64,000 nucleotides of DNA from assembly GCA_964036665.1 (NCBI GenBank), contig OZ038531.1, positions 20,252,324-20,316,323 on the forward strand, read 5' to 3'. Made by a program: the position numbers and the translations under genes. The notes under the pieces were generated by a model. It ran no database searches, was not told the DNA's origin, and saw only the letters and a program-made list of their open reading frames with translations. The DNA comes from Gordius sp. MW1 (taxonomy: Eukaryota; Nematomorpha; Gordioida; Gordea; Gordiidae). Positions 26,091 through 38,345 of the stretch are shown piece by piece (the first letter of the stretch is position 1; the number at the start of each line of letters is the position of its first letter).

Positions 26091-26299
26091 AATTAAGCTT
26101 ATACTTCAAAATACACATACCATTTTATTAGTATTTAATATAAAATAAATCATAAACATCAATTAGTTTTCAAATAATGTAGAACATTTAGTTTAAACAA
26201 AAATTTATTAGCCTACCAGACTTAAAGTGTGAAATTTTTAAGATTTAGTATACTTAAAACTCCTATAAAAACAAAGCTTAAAAAGGCTGAAAAGATAGT

Positions 26300-26569
26300 T
26301 TAGGGTATTTGTTCACTACAAAATGTACTGATAATAAAGCTTTGCCTATATATGATTATGAGATTAACAATAACAATACCTAACAGTTGAAAATATCTTT
26401 CAACCCAACAAGCTAGAGAGATATGAGATATTTGTTCATATTCCAATAATTTTAATACTTTATTCATGTAAAAATACAAGTTTTGTAAAACATTTATTAA
26501 CAAAAATTTATTGGGATCAGATAAGGCTTTAAAATCTTGAAGAAGAGAATCAAGGAATGTCTTTTCCAA
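26300..26569 (-). pseudogene. BESS-motif-like ORF, probable Harbinger accessory remnant
   Basis: The start of this 89-codon ORF reads FLDSLLQDFKALSDPNKF, then LLINVLQNLYFYMNKV. This resembles the BESS motif found at the C-terminus of MADF-BESS (Myb/SANT-like) proteins, a class that accompanies PIF/Harbinger transposases. The expected N-terminal MADF domain is not readable upstream; only scrambled traces occur at 26640-26860. The later half is hydrophobic and probably out of frame. Its place between Harbinger-type ends supports the call, but the match is short. Confidence 0.4.
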
Positions 26570-26982
26570 ATCCTAAGAATTCTTTGCTTCTCTGTCTCTA
26601 TGTCTATTTTCTTCAGAGTGTTTTCCATTTAGTTTTGCAATAATCCACTTTTAAAGTTAGTATTTTAATTGATACTAGTTACCAGCCAAGTTGCATTATG
26701 TGGCCACCAAACCCCAGGCTTATTCCATTCAATTATTCATGTGGAGCTTTTCATGTGCCTTTCCACACTTCTTAATAATGTTTTTACTTGATCTTGTCTA
26801 TCTATGTAAACATATTAGGTCACAGTAATAGCTTACTCAATAGCTTGTAGCTTGTTGATCGCGGTTGAATTGATACGGCAAAACTACAAAAATGACGTGA
26901 CGCTCGTATTAAGACGCGTCTATGTTTTAACATGCATTCGCTTTTTCAAGCTAGCTACAAAAGCGCGTATTAAGACGCACCC

Positions 26983-28516
26983 TAAGACATAAAGAATAAT
27001 TGAGGATTGTTTTTGTTTTTACAAAAAATAAATTATATTTCCCCTAAAGCGATTTCAAACTAGAGACTGTATAAATATCTTAAAAGTAAAATATCTCTCT
27101 TGCCGCTGATAAATTCTAAAAAAAAAAAGATTAAATTAAAAATTAATTATTAAAAACTAATATATAAAGACTATATTTAAAACAAACTCGTGATATTAAC
27201 ATAAGATAAACTTCAATAAGTTGATAAAGTGTAAAAAATTTTTAATTAAAGTATTGTTTATGGAAGAGTCATATATTGATTACAAATTAAAAAAATATTT
27301 TCCTGGTCATATGGAATGTGTAATGACTTAAGGCATTTACATATATAGTAAAATTACATAATGTAGACTAAAATATGAAATGTTAAATACTAATAAACTT
27401 AAGTAGGGATATATAATATTTTATAAAATATCTTGTAACAACAAAATAAGAGTTTAAGCCCGACATTTTTTGGCTAAGGTAATATAAATATGCAAAAAAT
27501 AATTGTATTAAGAGCAAATCATAAGGTATTTAATATATTGGCATAAAACATTTTAAATTATTTCAATAATTTAACAGGTACTATTAAATACTAACAAAAT
27601 TCCATTAAAATATGCAAGTTACACCAAAATGTTTGGATGCTAAATTCCTATAAATATTATTCTAATTAAATTTTGTATTCATATAAAATAAATAGCCTAA
27701 AAAACTAACAAAACATCATAATATTAGAGTTCTCAATTGGTAAATCAGCTGGAATTTAATCGGGATTGGCCACTATGAGTTAATTTGACTAAAAGTCTGG
27801 ACTTAAAGATGCTTAAATAATTTTTATACATTTGTAAGATAAAATATGATGGTTAAGATATTAAGTCTTAATATCAGAAATTGCATGCTATAGTATTTAA
27901 GTACTTTTTAATATTTATGTACAATCTAATATATAGATAGTTATCAATTATTTAAGAAAACATACAAAAATATGCTTAAATTATATTTTACTACTAGAAT
28001 ATTTACATTTTTTAAAAATTAACAAGAACATTTGCAGTTTTTACCTTTGGGTTTGACATTAGTTTTACCTTTTGCCATATATCATCAAATATTCCTACTC
28101 CTTCTGTCACTTCCAAGTAATCATAAGGTTCCATTTTTCCATGGAATGGAGGCCATTATTCATTGTGCCCATAAATTATTGTTAGTAGGTTAGTGAGTTA
28201 GTATATGTATATAATAAATAAATGGTTTAGTATGTTAGTAGTCACAATATATATCCAAATTTGATATGAACCATTTTCAATCATGTAGTCAAGCCTCCTT
28301 GGTTTGTAAATGAACAATAACTTCCAACTAATACTTGGTCAGATATCCTCTAGTATATTGGTGGATTAAAGGATTATTCATGAGATTAGAATCATGGAAA
28401 GCATTCAACATAGTATCAGGTAATATTTTGAAATCTGCAAACCCTTGTCTATATTGATAACATTTTGTTGAACTATTTCAATTCAAATAGCCACTTGACG
28501 CCATTGATGCATCTCC
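26983..28516. other. AT-rich stretch with one possible exon
   Basis: Most of this 1.5 kb shows no gene. The only coding-like parts are at 28045-28155 and 28330-28480 on the minus strand, described separately. Confidence 0.4.
28045..28155 (-). other. Possible exon of an unrecognised gene
   Basis: 37 open codons with coding-like composition (HGKMEPYDYLEVTEGVGIFD) end at a good donor, CCAAAG|GTAAAA. About 200 bp upstream, 28330-28470 carries another open run (QGFADFKILPDTMLNAFHDS) bounded by stops. I recognise neither. A LINE tail begins at 28517, so an older gene may have been interrupted. An ORF this short can arise by chance. Confidence 0.28.
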
Positions 28517-31500
28517 TATGTATGTATGTATGATTGCCGCGAAGACGCCCAAGAGCTTAGTAAGTGCAATCTAAGGTTGGGCCCCTTCTCACGCCAAATG
28601 GCGCACAAGGCCACGTTGGTGACACCGTGTGTAATGTACCTGTAACAAATTTGATTAATATGCAGTGCAATTATGGCATGTTAATATGTAATACCCAACT
28701 ACATGAGAATTAAAGAGAACTTTGTAAGTGAGCATTTATTACGAATGGGATATACGCGCCCTTGAAGTTGAAAGACTAGATAGTTGGTTCTTTGAGAACT
28801 CTATCCATAATTTCCTATCCTGCATTATTGTCAACAATGAATCCCAGTCCTGACCTAATAGTTGAATTTCTCGAAAAGTCTTGTGAAGCCAGCTGCCGTT
28901 GCACTTCAAGCCCCTTAGTGAAGGAGGATACCAGAACAGTGAAGACAGGCAATAGTTTGTACCTTTTCTTCGGACCTGATGTGCTAAAAAATTCCACTTC
29001 CTTGTTAACAAAATATTTTTAACTGGAGGGATCTTACAACGCATCCACAGATTTCCGTTTGTTATCGTTGCTGGGTAAAAAATTCGACATACAATTCGTA
29101 GCATTTTGTTGATGTTAACTTGGAGTTTTTTTATGTCGGGGGCACGCAACGACCAAGATTCACACCCATAAAGAAGTGTTGGTAGAATCATAACTTTAAA
29201 GATCCTCAGGCGGGTGTTGAGGACCAGTTGGCGCGAGCGCCAGATTGCCGAACAAGAGTAAAATTTTACAAGGGTTCGTCGGAGCTTTAATTCCATGTCT
29301 CCGTCGGCATAAGTATCCTCTGTTAGTTCTACTCCCAGATATCTTACTCTATTGGATGCTTGTATTGGGTTATTTTCAATAATCAACTCCTCTTCTGATT
29401 GATTATTTATTACGAGCATAGAGCACTTACCAGCATTTATAAACAACCCTTCTTGTTTCGCCTGATTAGTAAATCTATCAACCATCAATTGAGCCTGTGA
29501 TACATGGGAAGCGATAAGGCATATATCATCCGCGAAAAGTAGTGAAGATATGTTGATACCGTTTACATTGATGCCTTCATAGCCAAGTATGGACCGCTTT
29601 ACAATCAAGTCCATCGCTATAATAAAAAGAAGAGGGGACAATGGACAGCCCTGTCTAACTCCCACTGTCACCGGAATCGGGTCTGATTTGTGTTGTAGAT
29701 GCGTTACTATTACTTTCATATCTTGGTAGATCAGGAAGATCATAAGGATCAATTTCTTGGGAATTCCCAATAAACATAGCGACTCCCATATGTAAAGATG
29801 GGAAAGGGAGTCGAACGCTTTCGAAATGTCTAGGAAGACCAAAACCAAAGGGTCCCACTGGAGCGCGACACATCTAACATATTCCTCAATGTGATGATGT
29901 GTTCCGTTGTGGTCCGGCATTTCCTGAATCCTGCTTGATTATGTTTGAGGATGCCCTCAACCTCGTTATATATTCTGTCGTAGATTATTTTTATGAAGAT
30001 TTTGGACTCAAGATTTATAATTGTGATTCCCCTATAATTGTTAAGATCAGATGGGTCTCCTTTCTTAAAAAGTTTGATAAGGCGCCCTCGTGACCAGGAT
30101 TCTGGTGCCTCTTCTTTCGCCCAAATTTTACAAAAGAGTAGATGTAGCATAGTACCGGAGACGTATGGATCCGCGCTCAGTGCCTCTGAGGTGAGTCCAA
30201 TCAGGTCAGCCGCTTTATGGGGTTTAAGTGATTTAATTGCTCTTTTGATCTCAGAAAACGATGGTGGGTCAGTTGATATTGGGAGTGCCGGAGGTCCTTT
30301 AAAATTTACTATAAATTCTCTGAAAATGTCCAATACCGGCACTTTGAATTGGGGTGACAAGATTGATCTAAAGTATAGCTCCCATGTTTTGGTTTGCACC
30401 AAGGAATCATTAGACTCACTAACTGTTTTTATGTTGTAGTATGCCCTTTTTGTAAACGAGCTACGATTCAGGCTTTTTATTATGTTGAATAATTGGTGAG
30501 TATTATTTGAGCGGGCCGCGGCCTCTGCCTCGCTGGTTCTCGAGTTAATATAAGCCATTTTATCTTGTCTTATGCTTGACTTGATACGTTTGCTGAGGGC
30601 CGACAGGCATGAGGATTTGTAGGGGAAATTTTTATCATCGAAAAAAAGTTGATTTCTTGTCTTCAGTAGCCCCAGCGTTTGTTGTGAGAACCAAGTTTTT
30701 GTCTTCATTCGATTCTGGCCCTTGGGGCATTAGCAAATATAGCTGATATTTTCAGACTCAACTCATTAATGGGTAAAGCAGAAAAATTTGTATTTCTAAA
30801 TTTGGAGCGTAGATATTCCCTGAATTCGATTGTACCTGATAAACCTTGTGGCCTTATCGTTGGATTATTGCGCAATGATGGTATTCGTAAGGTGGCTGAC
30901 TTCACTACCAGCTCAGCAGCTATGGCGCTGTGATCCGCCTTTTCAATTATTGTATCTTGTATAACACGAAAGTTTTTGACAGTTTTATAATGCCGTGATC
31001 TGCACAGCAGGTGATCTATTTGGCTTATTTGGGGACTATTCCTTCTTCTAAATGTAGCCAACTGATCTGTCGGAAGCTCGGAAAAAGTAGAGGCAACACG
31101 CCACTTCAACCCTCTACACCATTTTTTCAGAAAAATCCCGTTTCTATTGTTTGTGCCTAAAGAGTTAGGGCCTACCAAGCCAGGGTCATCACGGTCAGTG
31201 TACTTAACAGAAGAGTTGAAGTCGCCAATGATAACAGGCAATAATCTGCGCTTTAAAGTCTTGATCTTTCCTGAAAGTAGAGTGAAGAAGTCTTTTAATA
31301 TTTGAAGTTTATATGACGATGTGGGGACATAGACGTTTATCACTGAGAGAGTACGTGACCCAAATGTGACATTGAGGATGAGGATTCTGTCGTTAACCCA
31401 ATCAATGCTCGAGATTGAGAGACGTTTACTTATAATCGTGGACACTCCTGTGGTTGGGTTCTCGCCGAAGCCCGTATGGTATATATTGTGTAGTCTGAGT

Positions 31501-31648
31501 AGGCACTATCGACTCTGGAGAGGGGGATCCGAGTTTGTTGTAAACACAGAACATCCCATTTAGATTTCCTAGCGAATGTTATCATACATTGTTGATTCCC
31601 TTCCACCATTAAGGTATTAACGTTTAATGATGCGATTTTTATCCGCAT
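28517..31648 (-). mobile_element. LINE copy 2, nearly full length
   Basis: The 3' end on the minus strand is a short CATA repeat tail (28517-28532) following GCGGCAATCAT. The element continues through a 3' UTR of about 200 bp and the coding region to the likely start at 31648. The 3' UTR shares GCCAAATGGCGCA, CTTAGATTGCACT and TTAATATGCA with copy 3. The 5' boundary is not defined. Confidence 0.8.
28739..31648 (-). pseudogene. LINE ORF: APE endonuclease + reverse transcriptase, two to three frameshifts
   Basis: Frames 31648-31430, 31445-30705, 30708-29830 and 29920-28739 together cover one polyprotein. It starts MRIKIASLNVNTL (the usual APE N-terminus), continues CLQQTRIP, VIIGDFNSS, IDHLLCRS and KADHSAIAAE (the His end of the nuclease), then the RT: NNYRGITIINLESKIF, FLDISKAFDSL (motif A), RQGCPLSPLLF (motif B) and LLFADDICLIA (motif C). 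The C-terminal part has LLYGCESW and RKWNFLAHQVRRKG. Only the frame junctions break it, so it is younger than the other two copies. LINE proteins nick the target and copy their RNA there. Confidence 0.85.
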
Positions 31649-31829
31649 GATTGTTTGTATTTTGTCCAGGATATTCTTATGAATGCTCTTCCAATGATAT
31701 GATTCGGGGGAGGGATTTAGTATTTGTTTATCTATGAATAATGAAAATTAGAGATCTAGTATCGAAGTCAAAAAGCGCGCGCGTGCTATTTATCCTTTTA
31801 TCGATGCTTATAAGAATGGAAATATAAGC

Positions 31830-32170
31830 TAAAATAGTGTAATATACGAGTAAAAGCAGACGAAATTTCCTAACTTAGGGGAAAAGCAGACGATATGTAA
31901 TATACGAGTTAGTAACCTAAAGGTGTAAAAGCAGACGAAATTTCCTAACTTAGGGAAAAAGCAGACGAAATCTCCTAACTTAAAGGGTAGTGGATCGTTC
32001 AATTAAAAGCAGACGATTTTATCCTAGAGTTCAACAACTAAGTCGTCTGCGATTTATGGAAAGTGTAATTGACCCTGACCCTAAAGGAGAGTTTTAATTA
32101 GAGGCAGACGATTTTTATCCGGGAATTTAACAACCAAGGGGTCTACGATTTATTGAAAGCTGCGGGTGCA
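31830..32170. repeat. GCAGACGA repeat cluster, copy 1
   Basis: GCAGACG occurs about six times (near 31856, 31886, 31931, 31971, 32009 and 32104), with one TCGTCTGC in inverted orientation at 32043-32050. Shared spacers include AATATACGAGT, CTCCTAACTTAAAGGGTAG and TGACCCTGACCCTAAAGG. A second, more regular cluster lies at 45620-45870. Confidence 0.8.
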
Positions 32171-32612
32171 GATTTGAACTTTTGCTATCATACATGCATT
32201 ATAAGAAATATATTAAGAGTAAGTTTTGGCAAACGTACAACAAACTATACCAAGTTCCCCTGACTTATAAAGAATAATAGTTAAACTGATATATTAGTTT
32301 AAGTTTATAATTATATATGCATTATAAGAAATATGGTAAGATGGGTAAGTTTCAGCAAAACATATAAACAAACTATACCAAGTTTCCTTGTCTTAAAAAA
32401 TGATAGTTAAACTATTATCCTAATTTAAGTTAATGAGGCACAAAAATTTATCATTATTAATTATCAATAAATTTATTTAAAAAAAAAAATATTAATATTG
32501 TAGTTGAAATATTATTGTCTTATTTGTCATGGTTTTTGATTGTCCAGGAATTAGCTGTTTTTATGATCCCTTCTTTGCCATCCCAGGCTAAATCCTCTTT
32601 TAAAGTTGTCTT

Positions 32613-32822
32613 TTAAATATTATGATGAATCCGGGTCCGGCAAACCACACAAAATAGTAGAAATAATATGTTCCAGAGAGTAAAGTTTAGAGAATAAGAT
32701 TCAGAATTTTCAAAGATCCATCCAAATTGTTTGAGGATAGGAAAGTAATAATAAAAATTTGTTGATATGATAATTAAACTCCAATTAAGAATAGCAAAAA
32801 GGCTACGTGCTTGACAGATCAT
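32613..32822 (-). other. Short hydrophobic ORF, unassigned
   Basis: 69 codons with two likely membrane spans. A parallel frame at the end reads AGPGFI, and SLGWQRR follows downstream. The pattern loosely recalls the N-terminal region of DHHC palmitoyltransferases, where a GPG motif follows the second membrane span, but no DHHC-Cys domain is present. This is weak and could be chance in AT-rich DNA. Confidence 0.2.
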
Positions 32823-32836
32823 CTCCCATATTTAAT

Positions 32837-33982
32837 GTTTGCCGCGAATACGCCCAAGACCTTAGTTAGTGCAATCTAAGGTTGAGCCCTTTCTAACGCC
32901 AAATGGCGCATCAGGCCACGTTAGTGATAACGTGTGTAAGTATGCTGTAACAAAATGGTTAATATGCAATGTAATTATGACATGTAAATATGTAATATCT
33001 ATTGACTTGAGAGTAATGTAAAGCCTTTAATGATAATGTCGTAAATGAATAATGCGTGTGAAGATTTTTTAATGAGAGAGCCGCAATAAATGGTTCTTTG
33101 AGAAGTCTTTCCAAAGTTTCCTGTCTTGCATGATGTTCAGCAATAAATTTCAATCATGGCCTAGTGTTTGAACATCGCAAAACACCTTGTAGAGCCAGCT
33201 GCCAGTGCATTTGCGACCTTTTAGCTGAGGTGGACACCATAACAGGGAAGATAGACAATAGTTGGTTCCCTTCCTTCGTACTTGATGAGCCAGAAAACCC
33301 CATTTCCTCGCGAGTAGAATGTTTTTAATTGGAGCGATTTTGCAGTTATTCTCGTCGGATAAAATATCCGACAAACGATATGTAGCATTTTATTGAGACT
33401 GACTTTCAGTTTCTTTAAGTTGGGAGCTTTCAGTGACCAAGATTTGCAACCGTATAGGAGAATTGGTAGGATAGTGACTTTAAAAATCCTCAGACGCGTA
33501 TGGAGCGTCAATTGACGTGAGCGCCAAATCCCTGAACATGAATGATCATGGTCCGACGGAGGTTCGATTCGACATCTTCGGCGTAGGTGTCTGGAGTAAG
33601 GTCCACTCCCAAATAACGGATTTTTTGAGATGCATTTATTACGTTTTGTTGATTACCAGAATAGAGTTCGAAGAGTCGTTTATACGAATCATTGAGCATT
33701 TGTCGGGGTTTATAAACAGTCCTGCTTGCTTGGCTTGGATGCTGAACCTGTCTAACATAAGTTGTGCTCTGGAAATAGAAGGGGCCACTAGACATATGTC
33801 GTCTGAGAACAGCAGGGATGATAGTGTAATGCCGTTTAGTTTGATACCATCTGTCGGAAATTCCAGGTTAATGATAGTGACGCCCAGGTAGTTGTTGGGA
33901 TTGGATGGATCTCCTTTTTTGAAAAGTTTGATCAAGTGACCTATTGTCCAGGAGTCCGGTATACCCTCTTTCGTCCAAACTG
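32837..33982 (-). pseudogene. LINE copy 3, internally deleted
   Basis: The 3' UTR and C-terminal coding blocks match copies 1 and 2 (CCATTTGGCGT in reverse, LLYGCKSWSLKAPN, AHQVRRKGTNYCLSSLL). Near 33858 the reading jumps from NNYLGVTIINLE directly into PTDGIKLNG, so RT motifs A and B are absent. Motif C reads FSDD instead of FADD. It cannot encode an active enzyme. Its left end lacks the CATA tail of copy 2, and the satellite begins where it stops at 33982. Confidence 0.8.
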
Positions 33983-34199
33983 CCTAATGATTAATTAATT
34001 ATTTATACAAATTTTCCATTTATAGGCAAAATGTAATATAGGCAAGGGTTAGGGTTAGATTTAGTGTTTGCATCTAGTTGCGTATTACATAAGTTTTTAT
34101 AGCCTTTAGTGATTATGGGTCTAACAAACATTATATTATAAAACATCACAATGTTAAGAATTTGCAGAATTGTTGGGAGAAATTTTTGTTGAATTTGAA

Positions 34200-35170
34200 C
34201 AATTTTTAATTGAAAAAATCAAAAATTTGGCCAATGGTCACTTTTTCTCTATTGGTCAGTACCAACAGATACTCTATAAGTCAATGATAGCCAAAAAAAC
34301 GGGAAAAAAAATTTTGATGCTCACTTTGGCCAATGGTCATTTTTTTCCATTGGTCAGCAGCCAGCACACGGTAAAAGTGGATATAAATTCATAAGAGTAA
34401 AAAAAACGAAAAAAAAATTTTCGAATCACATTTTGGCCAATGGTCATTTTTTTCCATTGGTCAGCAGCCAGGACACGGTAAAAGTGGATATAAATTCATA
34501 ATAGTCAAAAAAAAAACGAAAAAAAAGTTTTCGAATCACATTTTGGCCAATGGTCATTTTATTCCAGTGGTCAGCAGCCAGCGGACGGCCAAAAAGTCAT
34601 AATAGCAATGGTAGTAACAGGAACAATCATAATAGTCAAAAAAAACGAAAAAAAAGTGTTCGAATCACATTTTGGCCAATGGTCATTTTTTCAATCGGTC
34701 AGGAGCCAGCGGACGGCCAAAAAGTCATAATAGCAATGGTAGTAACAGGAACAATCATAATAGTCAAAAAAAAACGAAAAAATAAACTCGGATTCACATT
34801 TTGGCCAATGGTCATTTTTTTCAGTGGTCAGCAGCCAACGGACGGCCAAAAAGTCTTATTATCAATGATAGTAACAAGAACAATCATAAGAGTCAAAAAA
34901 AACTCCGGGATTCTAACCCCAAAACTAGTTAAATTGCATAGCAATTAAAAGTAAACAACTTTTATTTATGTTTATTATATAACATTGGTCAGCAGCCAGC
35001 GGACGGCCAAAAAGTCATAATAGCAATGGTAGAAACAGGAACAATCATAATAGTCAAAAAAAACGAAAAAAATAATTTCGATTCACATTTTGGCCAATGG
35101 TCATTTTTTTCATTGGTCAGCAGCCAGCGGACGGCCAAAAATTCTTATTATCAATGATAGTAACAAGAAC
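34200..35170 (+). repeat. CCAATGG hairpin monomers of satellite unit 1
   Basis: Seven monomers (near 34219, 34325, 34436, 34548, 34674, 34802, 35092) each carry CCAATGG and, about 10 bp later, CCATTGG, its inverted complement, so each could form a small hairpin. The same seven-monomer array repeats in units 2 (36115-37080) and 3 (38755-39715). Confidence 0.85.
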
Positions 35171-35204
35171 AATCATAAGAGTCAAAAAAAACTCCGGGAT
35201 TCTA

Positions 35205-35455
35205 ACCCCAAAACTAGTAAAATTGCATAGCAATTAAAAAGTAAACAACTTTTATTTATGTTTATTATATAACTAGTTAAATTGCATAGCATTAAAAGTA
35301 AACAACTTTTATCTATGTTTATTATATAACAAAAACTAGTTAAATTGCATAGCCATTAAAAGTAAACAACTTTTATTTATGTTTATTATATAACTAGTTA
35401 AATTGCATAGCAATTAAAAGTAAACAACTTTTATTTATGTTTATTATATAATAGA
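35205..35455 (+). repeat. ATTGCATAGCAAT monomers of about 60 bp in satellite unit 1
   Basis: Four tandem copies contain ACTAGTTAAATTGCATAGCA and GTAAACAACTTTTATTTATG. The core AATTGC-ATA-GCAATT is an inverted repeat with a 3-bp centre. Units 2 and 3 have two and four copies, so copy number varies. Confidence 0.85.
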
Positions 35456-37455
35456 TAATTTAACAAATCTTATATATAACACACCGAGGGAGATAGAGAT
35501 GAGGGGTGGGGCACCTCTTATGCATTAATTTAAAAAATAACACAGCGAGGGAGATAGAGATGAGGGGTGGGGCACCTCTTTCTCATGCATTAATTTAAAA
35601 ATTCGATAACCTAATATACCCAATGCAAATAGATAGGGAGGGTAACGGACAACGGACGGACAACCAAAAAACGAGCCCATAAATTGCATAGCAATTTAAA
35701 CTCGGGCCTTCGGCCCTCGTGGGAAGGGGGAGAAGGGAAGGGAAGAGGGGAAGGGAAGGGGGGACGACTCATCTGTACTTCGTATAAATGTATCATATTT
35801 GCTATGCAATTTATGGGCGAGAAAGGTGGGAAGGGGCGAGAATGCCTATAGGGGGGTATTAAATGCCTAATGATTAATTAATTATTTATACAAATTTTCC
35901 ATTATAGGCAAAATGATATAGGCAAAATGTAATATAGGCAAGGGTTAGGGTTAGATTTAGTGTTTGCATCTAGTTGCGTATTACATTAGTTTTTATTGAT
36001 TATGGGTCTAACAAACATTATATTATAAAACAACACAATGTTAAGAATTTGCAGAATTGTTGGGAGAAATTTTTTGTTGAATTTGAACAATTTTTAATTA
36101 AAAAAATCAAAAATTTGGCCATTGGTCACTTTTTCTCTATTGGAGTACCAACAGATACTCTATAAGTCAATGATAGCCAAAAAAATGGGAAAAAAAATTT
36201 TGATGCTCACTTTGGCCAATGGTCATTTTTTTCCATTGGTCAGCAGCCAGGACACGGTAAAAGTGGATATAAATTCATAAGAGTAAAAAAAAACGAAAAA
36301 AAAATTTTCAAATCACATTTTGGCCAATGGTCATTTTTTTCCATTGGTCAGCAGCCAGGACACGGTAAAAGTGGATATAAATTCATAATAGTCAAAAAAA
36401 AACGAAAAAAAAGTTTTCGAATCACATTTTGGCCAATGGTCATTTTATTCCATTGGTCAGCAGCCAGCGGACGGCCAAAAAGTGATAATAGCAATGGTAG
36501 GAACAGGAACAATCATAATAGTCAAAAAAAAACGAAAAAAATATTTTCGATTCACATTTTGGCCAATGGTCATTTTTTCCATCGGTCAGGAGCCAGCGGA
36601 CGGCCAAAAAGTCATAATAGCAATGGTAGTAACAGGAACAATCATAATAGTCAAAAAAAACGAAAAAATAAACTCGGATTCACATTTTGGCCAATGGTCA
36701 TTTTTTCAGTGGTCAGTAGCCAACGGATGGCCAAAAAGTCTTATTATCAATGATAGTAACAAGAACAATCATAAGAGTCAAAAAAACCCGGGATTCTAAC
36801 CCAAAAACTAGTTAAATTGCATAGCAATTAAAAACAACTTTTATTTATGTTTATTATATAATATTGGTCAGCAGCCAGCGGACGGCCAAAAAGTCATAAT
36901 AGCAATGGTAGAAACAGGAACAATCATAATAGTCAAAAAAAAACGAAAAAAATAATTTCGATTCACATTTTGGCCAATGGTCATTTTTTTCATTGGTCAG
37001 CAGCCAGCGGACGGCCAAAAATTCTTATTATCAATGATAGTAACAAGAACAATCATAAGAGTCAAAAAAACTCCGGGATTCTAACCCCAAAACTAGTTAA
37101 ATTGCATAGCAATTAAAAAGTAAACAACTTTTATTTATGTTTATTATATAACTAGTTAAATTGCATAGCATTAAAAGTAAACAACTTTTATCTATGTTTA
37201 TTATATAATAGATAATTTAACAAATCTTATATATAACACACCGAGGGAGATAGAGATGAGGGGTGGGGCACCTCTTATGCATTAATTTAAAAAATAACAC
37301 AGCGAGGGAGATAGAGATGAGGGGTGGGGCACCTCTTTCTCATGCATTAATTTAAAAAATCGATAACCTAATATACCCAATGCAAATAGATAGGGAGGGT
37401 AACGGACAACGGACGGACAACCAAAAAACGAGCCCATAAATTGCATAGCAATTAA

Positions 37456-38345
37456 AAATATCGCGCCTGGCCTTTATGATAAAATATAAACGAAAGGCGG
37501 ATACGGATACGCATATAGGTTATTTAACGAAAAATAACAAATAATTGATATCTTTAAGGGTGGTTAAAAACACAAAATTTTACCTCAATAATGTTCGAAT
37601 TTAAAATTTCATGAAGCAAATTTTTTTAAGTCAAATTTACCTATAATCATGGGCGTAGCCAGGTTTTGGATTAGGGGGGGGGGGCAAACGTTTAAAGGTT
37701 CAATTAGAGGGGGGCAAAACATAAATTTTTCAATGTTTTTGCATTGAAAAAAATTTGGTTTTGCAAATTAGGGGGGGGGGGGGGGGCAGCCGAGGATTTC
37801 AATACAAAAACCCTTAAAAATTGAAAAAAAAATTATGTTTTACCCCACCCCCTAATTAGCCAGGCAGGCCGAATTTACACAAAAATAAAAGATCACTGTG
37901 GAAATCGTTAAATCTAACACGATTCCCATACACGGATCAATGCCATCCAATTAGATTTTAACGCGTTTTCTTTTTAATATTTTATTTACCAATGTATTTT
38001 ACCCATGTGATTATTCGAATAAACTACTATTTGTTTAAAAAAAAAATTGTTTTGGTAAAATAAAATTTAAATTACGGTTGCATGAAAATTTTTGGATAGT
38101 CGAGACCTTTTTTTTTTTTTTTGCTCTCAGGAAAATTGTTGGGTAGTCAAGACCTTTTTTTTTAATCTGCCCCCCCCCTAATTCAAAACCTGGGTACGCC
38201 CATGGATATATCAACATTTATTGGCACTTTGTTAAAAGTATTTTCATTTTTCTCCTTGTTTAACGTGCAAAAAATGACAAAATTAGATTTTTTAATTTAT
38301 TTAGCCACGCAGGAGGGGGAGGGGGGACACGACCGTCCTATAATA
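37456..38345. mobile_element. Insert of about 890 bp in satellite unit 2
   Basis: Units 1 and 2 agree up to ATTGCATAGCAATT, and unit 2 resumes at AAACTCGGGCCTTCG after this insert. Part of it (AACGAAAAATAACAAATAATTG near 37530, with GGTGGTTAAAAA) matches the Helitron interior near 42280-42310. It also carries the foldback at 37648-38204. Confidence 0.6.
37648..38204. mobile_element. Foldback element with CATGGGCGTA(G/C)CC ends and G/C tracts
   Basis: The left end is CATGGGCGTAGCCAGGTTTT followed by GGATTAGGGGGGGG. The right end in reverse is CATGGGCGTACCCAGGTTTT followed by GAATTAGGGGGGGG. The inverted repeat spans about 36 bp with few mismatches. No coding content. Related fragments lie near 6720, 23995 and 48420. 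Confidence 0.7.

Larger units (their letters stand above)
25618..26982 (-). mobile_element. PIF/Harbinger-like DNA transposon, non-autonomous
   Basis: The left end is GGCTACGTCTTAATACGCGCT. The right end in reverse is GGGTGCGTCTTAATACGCGCT, so 19 of 21 positions match. Both ends are flanked by TAA (25615-25617 and 26983-26985), the 3-bp target typical of PIF/Harbinger. A further inverted copy of the motif lies near 26900. The 1365-bp interior has a BESS-like ORF but no visible DDE transposase. Confidence 0.7.

Noticed and set aside
34050..34075. Telomeric repeat (GGGTTAGGGTTAG)
   Set aside because: Only two units, repeated once per satellite unit; no tandem telomere array.
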